This document shows, piece after piece, positions 22,873 through 32,098 of a DNA stretch of 64,000 bases (position 1 is its first letter; every line of letters begins with the position of its first letter). The stretch comes from Hymenobacter aranciens (GTDB lineage Bacteria > Bacteroidota > Bacteroidia > Cytophagales > Hymenobacteraceae). A program made the position numbers and the translations under genes. The DNA lies in NCBI RefSeq assembly GCF_030580865.1, contig NZ_JAUQSY010000008.1, positions 1-64,000 of the forward strand, given 5' to 3'. Below the pieces are notes generated by a model, which saw only the letters and a list, made by a program, of their open reading frames with translations, was not told the origin of the DNA and did no database searches.

Positions 22873-24033
22873 CTATTTCGTTTGAGCTGCCACCTCCGAA
22901 ATGGCCTCCTGCACGGCTTGCCACAGCACCGCCGCGCTGGCGTCCCACGAAAAGCGCTGCACGTTGGCCAAGCCACGCTCGCGCAGCTGCTGGCGCAGCG
23001 CCGCGTCGTGCCAGAGGCGGCCCAGGCCGGCCGCAATGGCGGCGGCGTCGAAGGGGTCAGCCAGCACGGCGGCACCCGGTCCGGCCACTTCGGGCAGGCA
23101 GCTGGCGTCGGAGGTGAGCACCGGGCAGCCGCTGGCCTGCGCCTCCACAATGGGAAGGCCAAAGCCCTCCAGATAAGGCACAAACACCGTTGCCAGCGCG
23201 GCAGCGTAGAGGTCGGCCAGCTCGGCATCGCTCACCCGGCCAGTGAAATGCACGGCTGCTTGGTGCTGCATCTGCTGGTAAGCGTCAAAAATCGGCCCGG
23301 CCTTCCAGGCCCGGCGCCCCACGATGAGCAGCTGCGCTTCGGCAGCAGCCGGCCCCTGCTGCTGCTTGAATAAATCGAAGGCCTGCAGCAGCTTGTCCAG
23401 ATTTTTGCGGGGATGCAGAGCCCCCACGAACAGGAAATACGACTGCCCGCCACTGAATCGGGCGCGGGTGGCGTGCTGTGCCGCCGGCGGCTGCGGCCGG
23501 AACAGTTCGGCCGGCGCGTTGTATGCTACGCTGATGCGCTCGGGCACAACACCATAGGCCTGCCCAATATCGGCCTTGGTGGCTTCCGACACAGCCACCA
23601 ATCGGGCCGAGGCAGCTACAAACCGAGGCATGAAAAAATGGTAATACCTGCGCTGCAACAGGCTCATATCAAGCGGAAAATGCCTGAAAGCCAAATCGTG
23701 AATCACCGTTACGCGGGGTACGCGGGTAGCCAGCGTAGTGAAACCGTCGGGGCTCAGGAAAGCGGCCGGCCGGTGCCGGGCCAGCCACCAGGCCACCGCT
23801 CCCTCAAACCAGGCCGCGAACAGCAGCGGATGCCGGGCCGACGGATACAGCACATGCGGCACCACATTGGGGCCAAGCACGTAACGCGCATCATAGGCCC
23901 GGTCGAAAAGGAAGTGAAAGGTGACTTCCGGGTGCTGCTGCACCAGCCGACGCAACGTTTCGTGGCTGAAGCGACCAATTCCTTCCAATTGGTTGCCTGG
24001 CAGCAGAAAACGGGTATTTACGGCAATGTGCAT
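22873..24033 (-). CDS. Family 4 glycosyltransferase (GT-B fold)
   Basis: A 386-residue retaining glycosyltransferase. N-terminal MHIAVNTRFLLPGNQLEGIGRF matches mannosyltransferase-like GT4 enzymes. VTVIHDLAFRHFP near residue 120, YFLFVGALHPRKNLDKLLQA near residue 208, GRVSDAELADLYAAA near residue 285, and the donor-binding EGFGLPIVEAQASGCPVL near residue 305 complete the fold. It probably adds a sugar to the surface polysaccharide whose other genes flank it. It is transcribed separately from the downstream operon, whose -7 box lies just after its stop codon. Confidence 0.9.
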   Translation of the reverse strand: MHIAVNTRFLLPGNQLEGIGRFSHETLRRLVQQHPEVTFHFLFDRAYDARYVLGPNVVPHVLYPSARHPLLFAAWFEGAVAWWLARHRPAAFLSPDGFTTLATRVPRVTVIHDLAFRHFPLDMSLLQRRYYHFFMPRFVAASARLVAVSEATKADIGQAYGVVPERISVAYNAPAELFRPQPPAAQHATRARFSGGQSYFLFVGALHPRKNLDKLLQAFDLFKQQQGPAAAEAQLLIVGRRAWKAGPIFDAYQQMQHQAAVHFTGRVSDAELADLYAAALATVFVPYLEGFGLPIVEAQASGCPVLTSDASCLPEVAGPGAAVLADPFDAAAIAAGLGRLWHDAALRQQLRERGLANVQRFSWDASAAVLWQAVQEAISEVAAQTK

Positions 24034-24249
24034 ATGAAATAAATAGTCGATAAAAGCATCACGCCAAGCATTTTATCTGGCGCGCAAACTCCCTGACGAG
24101 CTACTGCCGCAGCATAGCGGAGATACCAATGGCGGCTTCTCCGCGTTGGGGCTGCTGTAGGTGCCACAACCCGGCAGCTGGCTGGGCTGCCGGCCCCGCA
24201 AAACTACAGCAGCGGCCCGGCCACGGCGGCGGGTCGGCCCATTTCGGGT

Positions 24250-24257
24250 TATCTTTG
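24250..24257 (+). promoter_or_regulatory. -7 box TATCTTTG of the Wzz/O-antigen ligase operon
   Basis: Exact TAnnTTTG, 66 bases upstream of the ATG at 24324. Confidence 0.5.
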
Positions 24258-24323
24258 CCCTGCCGTCGAACCGTCAGCTACTCATTACAAAGCGGTACGG
24301 GGCTAATTGTCTTTTCGTCATTT

Positions 24324-25409
24324 ATGTCTGCATCTTCGTTTTCGCTGGTTGGCCTGGGGCCAATAATTAACCGTTGGAAGTCCCTGGTGGGTGGCGCGGT
24401 GGTGCTCGCCGCCATCATCAGCACCGTGGTGGCGCTCGTGCTGCCCAATGTGTACAAGTCCACCTCCGTATTTTTTCCGACTACTCCGCAGACTTCTGAC
24501 CCCGACCGCCTGCTGGACGAAAGCACGGAAAACCGGCGGACGCTGGAGCTGACCGGCCGGGCCGAAGACCTCGACCGCGTTATCACCATCGGGGAGTCGC
24601 AGCCACTGGCGGAGATGATTATCAAGAAGTACAACCTCCACAAACACTATGAAATAGGGACGCCCGGCGACGATGCCTCCGACAACGCGGTGCTCTCTGA
24701 GTTCAGCAGCAACCTCAGCATTGTACACAACGAGCGCGACGCCATCGAACTGACGTTTATGGATACCGACAAGTTTTTGGCCGCCCGCATTGCCAATGAT
24801 ATCGTGCAGGCCATTGACTCGATGAACCAGCAACTGACGTACGAAAACCGCCGTAAAGTTCTAAACCTCTACCGCTTGCGCTACGAAACCATCAGCAATC
24901 TGTACGAGAAAAACCGCCGGGCCCTGGTGGCCGCCCGCTACCGCAAAGGCGTGTTTGGGCTGGAGATGCAAGGGCGCTACCTGGCCAAGGAGATTATCAG
25001 GGTTGAAACTGAGCTGCGCAAGGCCGAAGCCGGCGGGGGTGGCAATGTGACCGCCCTGCGGCGGGCTATGCACGGCCTCACCCGCGCCGATGGCGGCAAC
25101 GTCATCAATCTGGAAAACTTTACCAACGGCGGCGACTCCGTGAGCATGCTTGCCGACCGCACCAACAACCTGCAGAACCGCCTCGTGTCGGCGCAGGCTG
25201 CCTACGAAACCGCCACGCTTAGTATTAAAGGGCAGGTTTCGAGCCTCTACGTAGTGCAGAAAGCCTATCCGGCCACCAAGAAAGTGAAGCCCGTGCGCTG
25301 GCTGATTGTGGTGGGCTCGGTGCTCATCACGCTGGTGCTGTCGGTGGTGGTGGTGTCGCTGCTGGAGCTGTTTCGCCATCAGCGGCAGCGCGGGGAGGCT
25401 GGCTCGTGA
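24324..25409 (+). CDS. Wzz-like polysaccharide chain-length/co-polymerase protein
   Basis: A 361-residue inner-membrane protein. The first helix (about 20-43, LVGGAVVLAAIISTVVALVL) is followed by NVYKSTSVFFPTTPQ, the start of the Wzz domain, then a long periplasmic helical region (residues 150-310) with coiled-coil character, and a second helix near 330-352 preceded by Pro-rich AYPATKKVKPVRW. No tyrosine-kinase domain is fused. The start at 24324 is preferred; a 65-residue upstream in-frame extension looks non-coding. Its stop overlaps the O-antigen ligase start (GTGA), so the two are translationally coupled. Confidence 0.88.
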   Translation: MSASSFSLVGLGPIINRWKSLVGGAVVLAAIISTVVALVLPNVYKSTSVFFPTTPQTSDPDRLLDESTENRRTLELTGRAEDLDRVITIGESQPLAEMIIKKYNLHKHYEIGTPGDDASDNAVLSEFSSNLSIVHNERDAIELTFMDTDKFLAARIANDIVQAIDSMNQQLTYENRRKVLNLYRLRYETISNLYEKNRRALVAARYRKGVFGLEMQGRYLAKEIIRVETELRKAEAGGGGNVTALRRAMHGLTRADGGNVINLENFTNGGDSVSMLADRTNNLQNRLVSAQAAYETATLSIKGQVSSLYVVQKAYPATKKVKPVRWLIVVGSVLITLVLSVVVVSLLELFRHQRQRGEAGS

Positions 25410-26872
25410 GCAGCCTGTGGCAACGGCTGCGGCGCCTGGAGGCCGAGCAGCGGTTTTTCATCGTCTTCGTCACGCTGCTGCTGCTGGGCGGCGCGGGCGC
25501 GGTTTTGCGGCACGATTTGTCGTTGCTGCTGCCGGGAGTATTGCTGGCTGGCGGCGCAATAGCCTTTCTGGAATGGCGGATTCTCTATTACCTGCTGTTT
25601 TTTTCGCTGCCGTTTTCGCTGGAAATCGGGCTGCCGGGCGGGCTGAGTATGGACGTGCCTTCCGAGCCGCTCATGTTGGTGCTCATGGCCTGCGTGGGCC
25701 TGATGCTGCTGCTGGGCAAGGGCCGGCTGCCGCAGCGCGAATGGCTGCACCCGCTGATGATAGTGCTGGCGCTCATGCTGCTGTGGGCAGCCGTAGACAC
25801 GCTCTTCTCGGTTGATATCACCAAGTCAGTCAAGTACCTGCTGGCCAAAACCTGGTACATTATGCCGTTTTTGCTGGGGACGCTGCTGCTGGTGCGCCGC
25901 CCGGCGCAGGTGTGGCAGCTGGTGGCCGTGTACGTTACGAGCACTTGCCTGGGGGTGCTGTATGTGGTCAGCCGCCATGCCGGGCGTGGGTTCAACTTCG
26001 ACGAAATCAACTGGTCGCTTAAGCCGTTTTTTCACAACCACGTCATCTACGCCACGCTGCTGGCCACCCTCATCCCCTACGTGCTATATGCCTATCGGGC
26101 AACCCCTAACAAAGTCGTTCGCCTGGCCTGGATAGTAGCGTTGCTGGTGCTGCTGTTCGGGCTGTTCACGTCCTACACGCGGGCTTCCATGCTGTCGCTG
26201 CCGATTATCGCCATCTACTACGGGGTGCTGCGCCTGCGCCTGACCAAAGCACTGTTGCTGAGCGCGGGACTGGCGGCGGGCAGTGCCGCCACCTATTTCA
26301 TGCACAACGATAGGTATATGCTGTACGCGCCGGAGTTTGAGAAGGTGATTTTCAACGGCAAGAACTTCAGCCGCCACCTTGAGGCGACCTACAACATGCA
26401 GGACGTATCGGGCATGGAGCGGGTGTACCGCTGGGTGGCCGCAGCGCGCATGATTGCCGACAAGCCCTTGGTAGGAAGCGGCCCTTCGACCTTTTACCCC
26501 GAGTATAAAAACTACACCGTCAGAAGTTTCCGGACTTACGTAAGCAACAACCCCGAGAAATCAACCTCGCACAACTACTTCCTGCTGCAGCTGGCCGAGC
26601 AGGGCATTCCAGGGTTTGTACTGTTTGTGGTGCTGGTAGCTTTCACGCTGCTCACGGCCGAGCGGCTTTACCACCAAACGGCCCGGCATCCGGCCCTGCG
26701 CCGCGTGGTGCTGGCGGTTACGCTGTCGCTGGTAGTTATTCTTTTCCACCTGCTGCTCAACGAGCTCATCGAAGTCGATAAAATCGGCGCCCTGTTCTTT
26801 GTGGGGCTGGCCCTGCTGATTCGTCTGGAAAGCTGGGTAATAGAAGCCAACCAGCTAACGAATAAGGAGTAA
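25406..26872 (+). CDS. O-antigen ligase/polymerase family membrane protein
   Basis: A 488-residue protein with about eleven or twelve hydrophobic helices. The family region is the large periplasmic loop ending STSHNYFLLQLAEQGIPGF near residue 395, preceded by GSGPSTFYPEY. Family members (WaaL/Wzy) attach or polymerise surface glycans at the periplasmic face. The GTG start at 25406 overlaps the Wzz stop by four bases. Ligase and Wzy polymerase cannot be separated by sequence at this level; the adjacent Wzz-like gene slightly favours a polymerase. Confidence 0.85.
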   Translation: MSSLWQRLRRLEAEQRFFIVFVTLLLLGGAGAVLRHDLSLLLPGVLLAGGAIAFLEWRILYYLLFFSLPFSLEIGLPGGLSMDVPSEPLMLVLMACVGLMLLLGKGRLPQREWLHPLMIVLALMLLWAAVDTLFSVDITKSVKYLLAKTWYIMPFLLGTLLLVRRPAQVWQLVAVYVTSTCLGVLYVVSRHAGRGFNFDEINWSLKPFFHNHVIYATLLATLIPYVLYAYRATPNKVVRLAWIVALLVLLFGLFTSYTRASMLSLPIIAIYYGVLRLRLTKALLLSAGLAAGSAATYFMHNDRYMLYAPEFEKVIFNGKNFSRHLEATYNMQDVSGMERVYRWVAAARMIADKPLVGSGPSTFYPEYKNYTVRSFRTYVSNNPEKSTSHNYFLLQLAEQGIPGFVLFVVLVAFTLLTAERLYHQTARHPALRRVVLAVTLSLVVILFHLLLNELIEVDKIGALFFVGLALLIRLESWVIEANQLTNKE

Positions 26873-26877
26873 CCCGC

Positions 26878-28188
26878 TTACTTAAACCAGCAGCTCAGAA
26901 TGGTAATGTCGTCGGCAAACTTATCACCGTTGACGTTGAACTTCTTACACGCTTCCAGTAGCTGCTGATTGAGCTCGGCCAGGGGCAGGTGGCGGTGGCT
27001 TTGCAACACCCGTAGCACGCCTTCTTCGCCAAACTCATTGCCGTGGGCGTCGAATATCTCGGTTAGGCCATCGGTGTACAGCAGCAGCAGCGACTGCGGC
27101 TCGATGACCACCTCCCCTACCATCAGCATCGGCAAATCTTCCATGATGCCGAGGATGATGGTGCCGTGGCTGAGCTGTTGGACGGTGCCGTCGGGGCCCA
27201 GCAGCATGGGGTCGTTGTGCCCGGCATTCACGTATTGCAGGCGGCGGGTGCGGCGGTTGTAAACGCCCAGAAAAGCGGTGATAAACTTCTCACCGTTCGC
27301 ATTTTCAAACAGCAACGTGTTTAGCTCCGTTACCACCGCCGTGAGCTCGCCGCCCTGGCGCAGCATGGTGCGCAGGCCGGCCTGGAAGTTCGACATCAGC
27401 AGCGAGGCGGGCACGCCCTTGCCGCTCACGTCGGCTACGCAGAGCAGCAGGCGGTCGGCGTCGATTTCAACCACGTCGTAGTAGTCGCCGCCGATTTCGG
27501 CGTGGGGGCGGTACTCCTTCTCAATCAGCAGGTCGGTATCGTTGGGCAGGCGCTGGGGAAACAGCCGGTTCTGCACGTCCTGGGCAATTTCGATTTCCTT
27601 GCGCACCGCCGCATCGCGGATGCTCTGGTCCTGCAGGCGGCGGTTTTCGATGGCTCCTAGCAGGGTATTAGCCAGCGCCGTCAGAAATTTTATCAGCTTC
27701 TGGCGGTCGTAGTTGCGGCGCAGGCCGCCAATGAACACGTAGCCCGCCACCTGCTGCTGGCGCAGCACCGGAATCAGCATCTCGTAGCGCTCCCAGTCGG
27801 GGCCGAGGTTAAAATCCTCGATGGAGCGCTCCTCGTCGATGTGCCCGGCAGCCACCGCAGCCGGCAGCTGCAGGTGTTGCAGCTCGTCTTCGGGGCGGCC
27901 GAGGGCCATTTTGGCCTGAAAAGTGTCGCCCTGCCGCACGAACAGCAGCAGGTGCTCGACGGCACGCTGGCCCTCCAGGGTGAAGTGCAGCATGCGGTAG
28001 AGCACCTCCACACTGTGGTGGCTGGCGGTCATGTGCTGAGCCAGGCCGAGCACCGTTTCCAGTTCGAAATCCTTGATGATGAGGTCGCGGCGCAGCTGCT
28101 TCAGCTGCTCGTCGCGCGCAGCCAGCGCCTGCGCCCCGGTGAGGTCGGCGGGCTTATCGGGGGTAATAGGAGCAGTGGCGTGCGGCAT
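26878..28188 (-). CDS. GAF/PP2C (SpoIIE-type) phosphatase
   Basis: A 436-residue soluble serine phosphatase. Residues about 15-45 form a coiled coil. A GAF-like region (45-190) includes VLIPVLRQQQVAGYVFIGG. The PP2C domain (about 210-436) shows EIEIAQDVQNRLFPQRLP, EIGGDYYDVVEID (metal Asp), LLLCVADVSGKGVPASLLMS, LQYVNAGHNDPMLL, LLLYTDGLTEIFD and a C-terminal FADDITILSCW. It would dephosphorylate an anti-sigma-factor antagonist or a similar partner, but no such gene is next to it. The start at 28188 is the second in-frame Met and the more likely one. Confidence 0.88.
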   Translation of the reverse strand: MPHATAPITPDKPADLTGAQALAARDEQLKQLRRDLIIKDFELETVLGLAQHMTASHHSVEVLYRMLHFTLEGQRAVEHLLLFVRQGDTFQAKMALGRPEDELQHLQLPAAVAAGHIDEERSIEDFNLGPDWERYEMLIPVLRQQQVAGYVFIGGLRRNYDRQKLIKFLTALANTLLGAIENRRLQDQSIRDAAVRKEIEIAQDVQNRLFPQRLPNDTDLLIEKEYRPHAEIGGDYYDVVEIDADRLLLCVADVSGKGVPASLLMSNFQAGLRTMLRQGGELTAVVTELNTLLFENANGEKFITAFLGVYNRRTRRLQYVNAGHNDPMLLGPDGTVQQLSHGTIILGIMEDLPMLMVGEVVIEPQSLLLLYTDGLTEIFDAHGNEFGEEGVLRVLQSHRHLPLAELNQQLLEACKKFNVNGDKFADDITILSCWFK

Positions 28189-28311
28189 GCAATCAAGGGC
28201 GGACTTGGTAGAGAGAGGACAAGGTAGCAAATAGCTGGGTGAAATACCGGTTAATTTTTATCGCCGCTCCCCATTTGCCTCACCTCAATCAAACTCAAAG
28301 ATGGCGCGAAT

Positions 28312-29445
28312 TTACCCGATTATCGTCGTTTTCGGGTCGTAGGCGTCGCGCAGGCCGTTGCCGAGCAGGTTAAAGCTCAGCACCAGCAGCGAGATAGCCA
28401 GACTGGGCCACAGCGTGAGCCACAGGCCCGCCTCGGTGCCGAGCAGGTCGTAGCCTTCCTTCACCATCAGGCCCCAGCTGGGCGCGGGCGGCTGCACCCC
28501 CAGACCCAGAAAACTCAAGCCCGCTTCGAGCAAAATGGCGGCGGCAAAATTACTCGTGGCCAGCACGATGAGCGGACCGCGCAGGTTGGGCAACAGGTGC
28601 CGGACGATGAGGCGGCCGGTGGGCAAGCCCAGCACCCGCCCGGCCTCCACGAAGGTGGCCGAGCGTAGGCTGAGCATCTGGCCGCGCACCACGCGGGCCA
28701 CGTCCACCCACATGGTGAGGCCCACGGCTACGAAGCTTACCCACACGCCTTTGCTGTCGAGCGCCAATGAAATGGCGATGACCAGCATGATGCCGGGAAT
28801 GCTCCACACCACGGTCATCAAGCCCAGCAGCAGGGCGTCGATTTTGCCGCCGAAGTACCCCGCCAGCGCCCCGATGGCCATGCCCAGCACCATCGAAATA
28901 AGCACCGCCACCAACCCGATACCCAGCGAGATGCGCGTGCCCAGCAGCAGGCGGCTCAGCTCGTCGCGGCCGGCTTTGTCGGTACCCAGCCAGTAGGTAA
29001 AATAACGGGCGACGGGAGTGGCAAGCTCACTTTCGGGGAAGCGCTGCTCGGCCAGAACTGGGCTGCCGGGAGGGGACCATAGCTGGTAGGTAGCAGTGGC
29101 GATTTTCACCGAACCAAAATGAAGCACCGGAATTTCTTCGGCCGTTGGCTCCTGGCCGTGCAGCCAGGTGCTGAAAATGTTAGAAGCCGGGCGTAACGAA
29201 TCGGGCAGGGACCGCCGCATCAGCCGCACCCGCAAACCCGGTGGCTGCTTCTGCAGCTGCACAAAGCCGTGGTTGGCATTGGGCGAATTATCCGGCAACA
29301 CCCAGTAGCCCAGCAGCGCCACCAGCGCGCACAGCGCGATGAACACCGCCCCGGCCACGGCGGGCCGGTTCTGGAGCAGGCGCTGGCGCACGTAGTAGCC
29401 GGGGGACCGGGCGGGTGCGGGGGCAACGGGGGCCACGGTCGCCAT
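28312..29445 (-). CDS. ABC transporter permease, DppC/OppC type
   Basis: A 377-residue inner-membrane permease. It has an N-terminal helix near residues 32-52, a periplasmic insert of about 90 residues, then LGTDKAGRDELSRLLLGTRISL and five helices. The EAA loop AGRVLGLPTGRLIVRHLLPN near residue 275 contacts the ATPase; EAGLSFLGLGVQPPAPSWGLMV near residue 310 is the family C-terminal signature. It would transport peptides or nickel-like solutes with a DppB partner, but no DppB, ATPase or binding protein is nearby. Its ATG directly follows the stop codon of the small upstream gene with no spacing. Confidence 0.9.
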   Translation of the reverse strand: MATVAPVAPAPARSPGYYVRQRLLQNRPAVAGAVFIALCALVALLGYWVLPDNSPNANHGFVQLQKQPPGLRVRLMRRSLPDSLRPASNIFSTWLHGQEPTAEEIPVLHFGSVKIATATYQLWSPPGSPVLAEQRFPESELATPVARYFTYWLGTDKAGRDELSRLLLGTRISLGIGLVAVLISMVLGMAIGALAGYFGGKIDALLLGLMTVVWSIPGIMLVIAISLALDSKGVWVSFVAVGLTMWVDVARVVRGQMLSLRSATFVEAGRVLGLPTGRLIVRHLLPNLRGPLIVLATSNFAAAILLEAGLSFLGLGVQPPAPSWGLMVKEGYDLLGTEAGLWLTLWPSLAISLLVLSFNLLGNGLRDAYDPKTTIIG

Positions 29446-29703
29446 CTAGCGGGTGTTGTGCTGGAGCAGGCCTTCCTTCGAGGCCAGGTAGGCGGCGTCG
29501 CGGGCGATGGCGCCGAAGGAGGTGGTTTCGTAGGCCAGCTCGGTGTCGGGGTCGGGCCAGTAGCTGCGCACGAGGCCCTGCTCCAGCAGGCCGCGGAGGA
29601 GGTTTTCGAGCTCGGGGGCGGGCAGGCCGGTTTTGTCGAGCAGGGTGCGGAAGGGGGTTACGAAGTACAGCTCGTCGAGCAGGTCGTATTCGGCGTCGGT
29701 CAC
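29446..29703 (-). CDS. Small conserved protein upstream of the ABC permease
   Basis: About 85 residues from the GTG at 29703 (GTG-Thr-Asp-Ala-Glu-Tyr-Asp). A longer reading to a TTG at 29742 is possible on paper, but that codon lies inside the TACCTTTG -7 box, so it should not be in the mRNA. The protein begins TDAEYDLLDELYFVTPF and continues LPAPELENLLRGLLEQGLVR, which looks like a small winged-helix fold. It abuts the permease start exactly (TAG then ATG) and is probably translationally coupled. Function unknown. Confidence 0.65.
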   Translation of the reverse strand: MTDAEYDLLDELYFVTPFRTLLDKTGLPAPELENLLRGLLEQGLVRSYWPDPDTELAYETTSFGAIARDAAYLASKEGLLQHNTR

Positions 29704-29739
29704 GGGAAGGTAAGGCAGCGGGGTGCGATGCTGTCGGCG

Positions 29740-29747
29740 CAAAGGTA
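29740..29747 (-). promoter_or_regulatory. -7 box TACCTTTG for the small protein/permease operon
   Basis: CAAAGGTA on the plus strand; exact TAnnTTTG on the minus strand. It decides in favour of the downstream GTG start of the small gene. Confidence 0.55.
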
Positions 29748-29760
29748 GCGGCGCGGCCCG

Positions 29761-31308
29761 CTAGCGCCAGTAGCCTTGCATGGGAAAGCTGGCGTCTTCG
29801 TAGGGCGCTTTGCTTAACTCGGTCTGGCTGTCGGCTTTGAAGACCATCAGCATTGGGCGGGCGGGCGTGTACATGGGCCAGTCGGGGCCGGGCCGGCCGC
29901 TGCGGATGAAGCTAACCCAGTGCGCGTGCATCAGCGCGGCCAGGGCGGGGTTGGCGGCTTTGCCGGGGGCGGTGGAAGGCGCGGCGGTGGCTTCGGCCGA
30001 GCTGCCCCGGGGTGCATTCCACACAAAAGCCAGCTCCTGGGCGTGGATGGGTCGGGTGGTGGCGTCGGCGTAGTCGAAGCGGTAGAGCCAGGTGGGCAGG
30101 CCCTGCGCGGCCAGCTGCCGGGCTAAGCGGTAGGTGGCGAGGCGGTAGAGGTAGTCGGTAAGGGTGGTGTTCCAGGCGTCCAGCGCGTCAGGAATAGTCT
30201 TTTGGCGCTGCTGGTAGGCCTGCCACACCAGCGGGCCGTTGTGAGTGCCGAATACTTTATCGAGCGCGGCGGCGTTGGGCGTGGCCAGGATGGAGCCCGC
30301 GCCGCTAAACAGCCGCGCCTCCTCCAGATTGGTGCCCAGCAGCACCCGCACGGGCGGCGCCTGCCGGCGCAGCAGCTCCAGCGGCGGCGCCGGGATGGTG
30401 CGGCCGTCGAGCACCGGGCCGAAGACCTGCAAGCCGCCCGCGCCGCTGGTAAACCGGGCCTGCGCCCGCACCAGCGAGTCGGCGGGCAGGGTGAGCAGGC
30501 GCTGGGCGGGCCCGCCCAGCGCCTGCAGCAGCTGCCGCGCCACCGCGCCGGCGGTGGCGGTGTCGCGGATGGCCTGCACGGCGCCGCTTTCCAGGATTAC
30601 CTGCTGAAACAAGCCTTTGGCGGCGGGCGTGGCCAGCAGGGCGCCCACCAGCTTGGCCCCGGCCGACTCGCCCATCACCGTCACGCGGCGCGGGTCGCCG
30701 CCGAAAGCGCTGATGTTGGCGTGCACCCAGCGCAGGGCGGCCACGGCGTCGAGCAGGCCGCAGTTGCCGGCTTGCTCGTAGCCTTTGCCCAGCGTGGCGC
30801 CCAGTTGCAGGAAGCCCAGGCTGCCGAGGCGGTAGTTGAAGCTGACCACCACGATGCTATCGCGGGCGGCGAAGGTCCAGCTGTCGTGGTCCTGGCCCGA
30901 GCCGCCGGTGAAGGCGCCGCCGTGCACCCACACTACCACCGGGTGCTGCTGGCGGCCGTTGTTTTGGGGCGCCCACACGTTGAGATAGAGGCAGTCTTCG
31001 GCGCCCTGCGTGCCGGTGGGACCGGCCTGGGTGGCCCGGGGACCGAATTTTATGGCGGCCAGCACGGCGCTATGCGGGCGGGGCGGCTGCGGCGGGCGGA
31101 AGCGCAGGGCGCCCATCGGCGGCTGGGCGTAAGGAATGCCCCTAAACACGTGCAACGGGCCCTCCTGCAGGCCCTGCACCGGGCCCTGCTTGGTGTCCAC
31201 TATCCAGTTGGGGCCCTGAGCGTGGGCCGATAAGCTGGCACCGGGCCAGGTTAGCAGGAAACACAGCACCAGGGCCCAACGCGGGGCCGCGGCTTGCAAA
31301 AAACGCAT
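29761..31308 (-). CDS. Secreted type-B carboxylesterase
   Basis: A 515-residue alpha/beta-hydrolase with a signal peptide (residues 1-31, ending SAHAQ). Family motifs: VFRGIPYAQPPMGALRF near residue 50, EDCLYLNVWAP near 98, VVVWVHGGAF near 115, the nucleophile elbow VMGESAGAKLV near 200, the acidic region LGTNLEEARLF near 320, and the catalytic His in IHAQELAFVWNAP near 425. It should hydrolyse esters in the periplasm or outside the cell. The start at 31308 (MRFLQAAA) gives a proper signal peptide; the further upstream in-frame start does not. Confidence 0.9.
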   Translation of the reverse strand: MRFLQAAAPRWALVLCFLLTWPGASLSAHAQGPNWIVDTKQGPVQGLQEGPLHVFRGIPYAQPPMGALRFRPPQPPRPHSAVLAAIKFGPRATQAGPTGTQGAEDCLYLNVWAPQNNGRQQHPVVVWVHGGAFTGGSGQDHDSWTFAARDSIVVVSFNYRLGSLGFLQLGATLGKGYEQAGNCGLLDAVAALRWVHANISAFGGDPRRVTVMGESAGAKLVGALLATPAAKGLFQQVILESGAVQAIRDTATAGAVARQLLQALGGPAQRLLTLPADSLVRAQARFTSGAGGLQVFGPVLDGRTIPAPPLELLRRQAPPVRVLLGTNLEEARLFSGAGSILATPNAAALDKVFGTHNGPLVWQAYQQRQKTIPDALDAWNTTLTDYLYRLATYRLARQLAAQGLPTWLYRFDYADATTRPIHAQELAFVWNAPRGSSAEATAAPSTAPGKAANPALAALMHAHWVSFIRSGRPGPDWPMYTPARPMLMVFKADSQTELSKAPYEDASFPMQGYWR

Positions 31309-31405
31309 AAGCAGAAAGTAACAACCCGAGGCAAACAACACCGCCGACCAGCCGCGCCAAGCCGCAAGCTAATCGGCTGGTAAAAGTAGTGCCGCCCGCC
31401 GGGTG

Positions 31406-31945
31406 CTAGTCCACGACTACGCCTTCCGCACTGGCTATTGCCATCCCCCCTTCCTGCGAGGCCACGTAGGCAATAATAGCCATGATTTCCTCGTCGGTCA
31501 GGTTGAAGCTGGGCATCTGCTGCTTCTGGTACTCCTCGAATAGCTTCACGGCGTAGGCATCGCCGCCGGCCACCATTTTGCTGGAGTTTTTTACCCAGGG
31601 AATAAGCCAGGCGATGGGGCGCCGCCTTGTGATGCCCGCCAGGGCCGGGCCTACCACTTTGTCGTTCACGGCGTGGCACTGGGCGCAGTTGCCTTTGAAC
31701 AGGGCATCGCCCGCATCTACTACTGCCGCATCGGCCGCACTCAGGATGGCCCGCGAAGGGTATAAAGAAGGTGTGCCACACCACCCGGCTACCGTATCAG
31801 AAGGTGTTTCCGTGACATCGTGCTTCGCCGCTGGCTGTGAGGCAAACCCTACGAGGCTAACCGCATTAAGCAGCGTGTAGCCGAGCAAGACGACGATGGC
31901 GGCCATGCCCGCCGACAAGGCAAATCCGGTGGAGTTAGTAGCCAT
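31406..31945 (-). CDS. Membrane-anchored class I cytochrome c
   Basis: A 179-residue protein with an N-terminal membrane anchor (residues 8-30), a variable linker, and one haem-binding domain. GDALFKGNCAQCHAVNDKVVGPAL near residue 85 holds the CxxCH motif and YQKQQMPSFNLTDEEIMAIIAYV near residue 140 supplies the Met ligand. It would carry electrons in the periplasm. A free Cys in GWCGTPSLYPS before the haem domain is notable. It stands alone; no oxidase or dehydrogenase gene is adjacent. Confidence 0.9.
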   Translation of the reverse strand: MATNSTGFALSAGMAAIVVLLGYTLLNAVSLVGFASQPAAKHDVTETPSDTVAGWCGTPSLYPSRAILSAADAAVVDAGDALFKGNCAQCHAVNDKVVGPALAGITRRRPIAWLIPWVKNSSKMVAGGDAYAVKLFEEYQKQQMPSFNLTDEEIMAIIAYVASQEGGMAIASAEGVVVD

Positions 31946-32065
31946 CGTGCACAAGGGGTTGAGAGTTGACACTAAACTACTACCTAACCGGCCAGCCTCT
32001 GGTTTGGTTGGCATCCAATGGCTTTTCAAGGCCGTTTTTTTGCCAGTTGCCGCAGTGGCGGCGCG

Positions 32066-32073
32066 TACCTTTG
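32066..32073 (+). promoter_or_regulatory. -7 box TACCTTTG of the acyltransferase gene
   Basis: Exact TAnnTTTG 25 bases before the ATG at 32099. Confidence 0.5.
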
Positions 32074-32098
32074 GCTTTTGGCTTTGCTTTCCTGAATT

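Noticed and set aside
24129..24323. Upstream extension of the Wzz-like protein by 65 residues
   Set aside because: The extension precedes and covers the -7 box at 24250 and has no family resemblance; the ATG at 24324 gives a normal N-terminus before the first helix.
30202..31233. Plus-strand ORF of 343 codons opposite the carboxylesterase
   Set aside because: Antisense shadow; the minus strand has the GESAGA nucleophile elbow and other esterase motifs.
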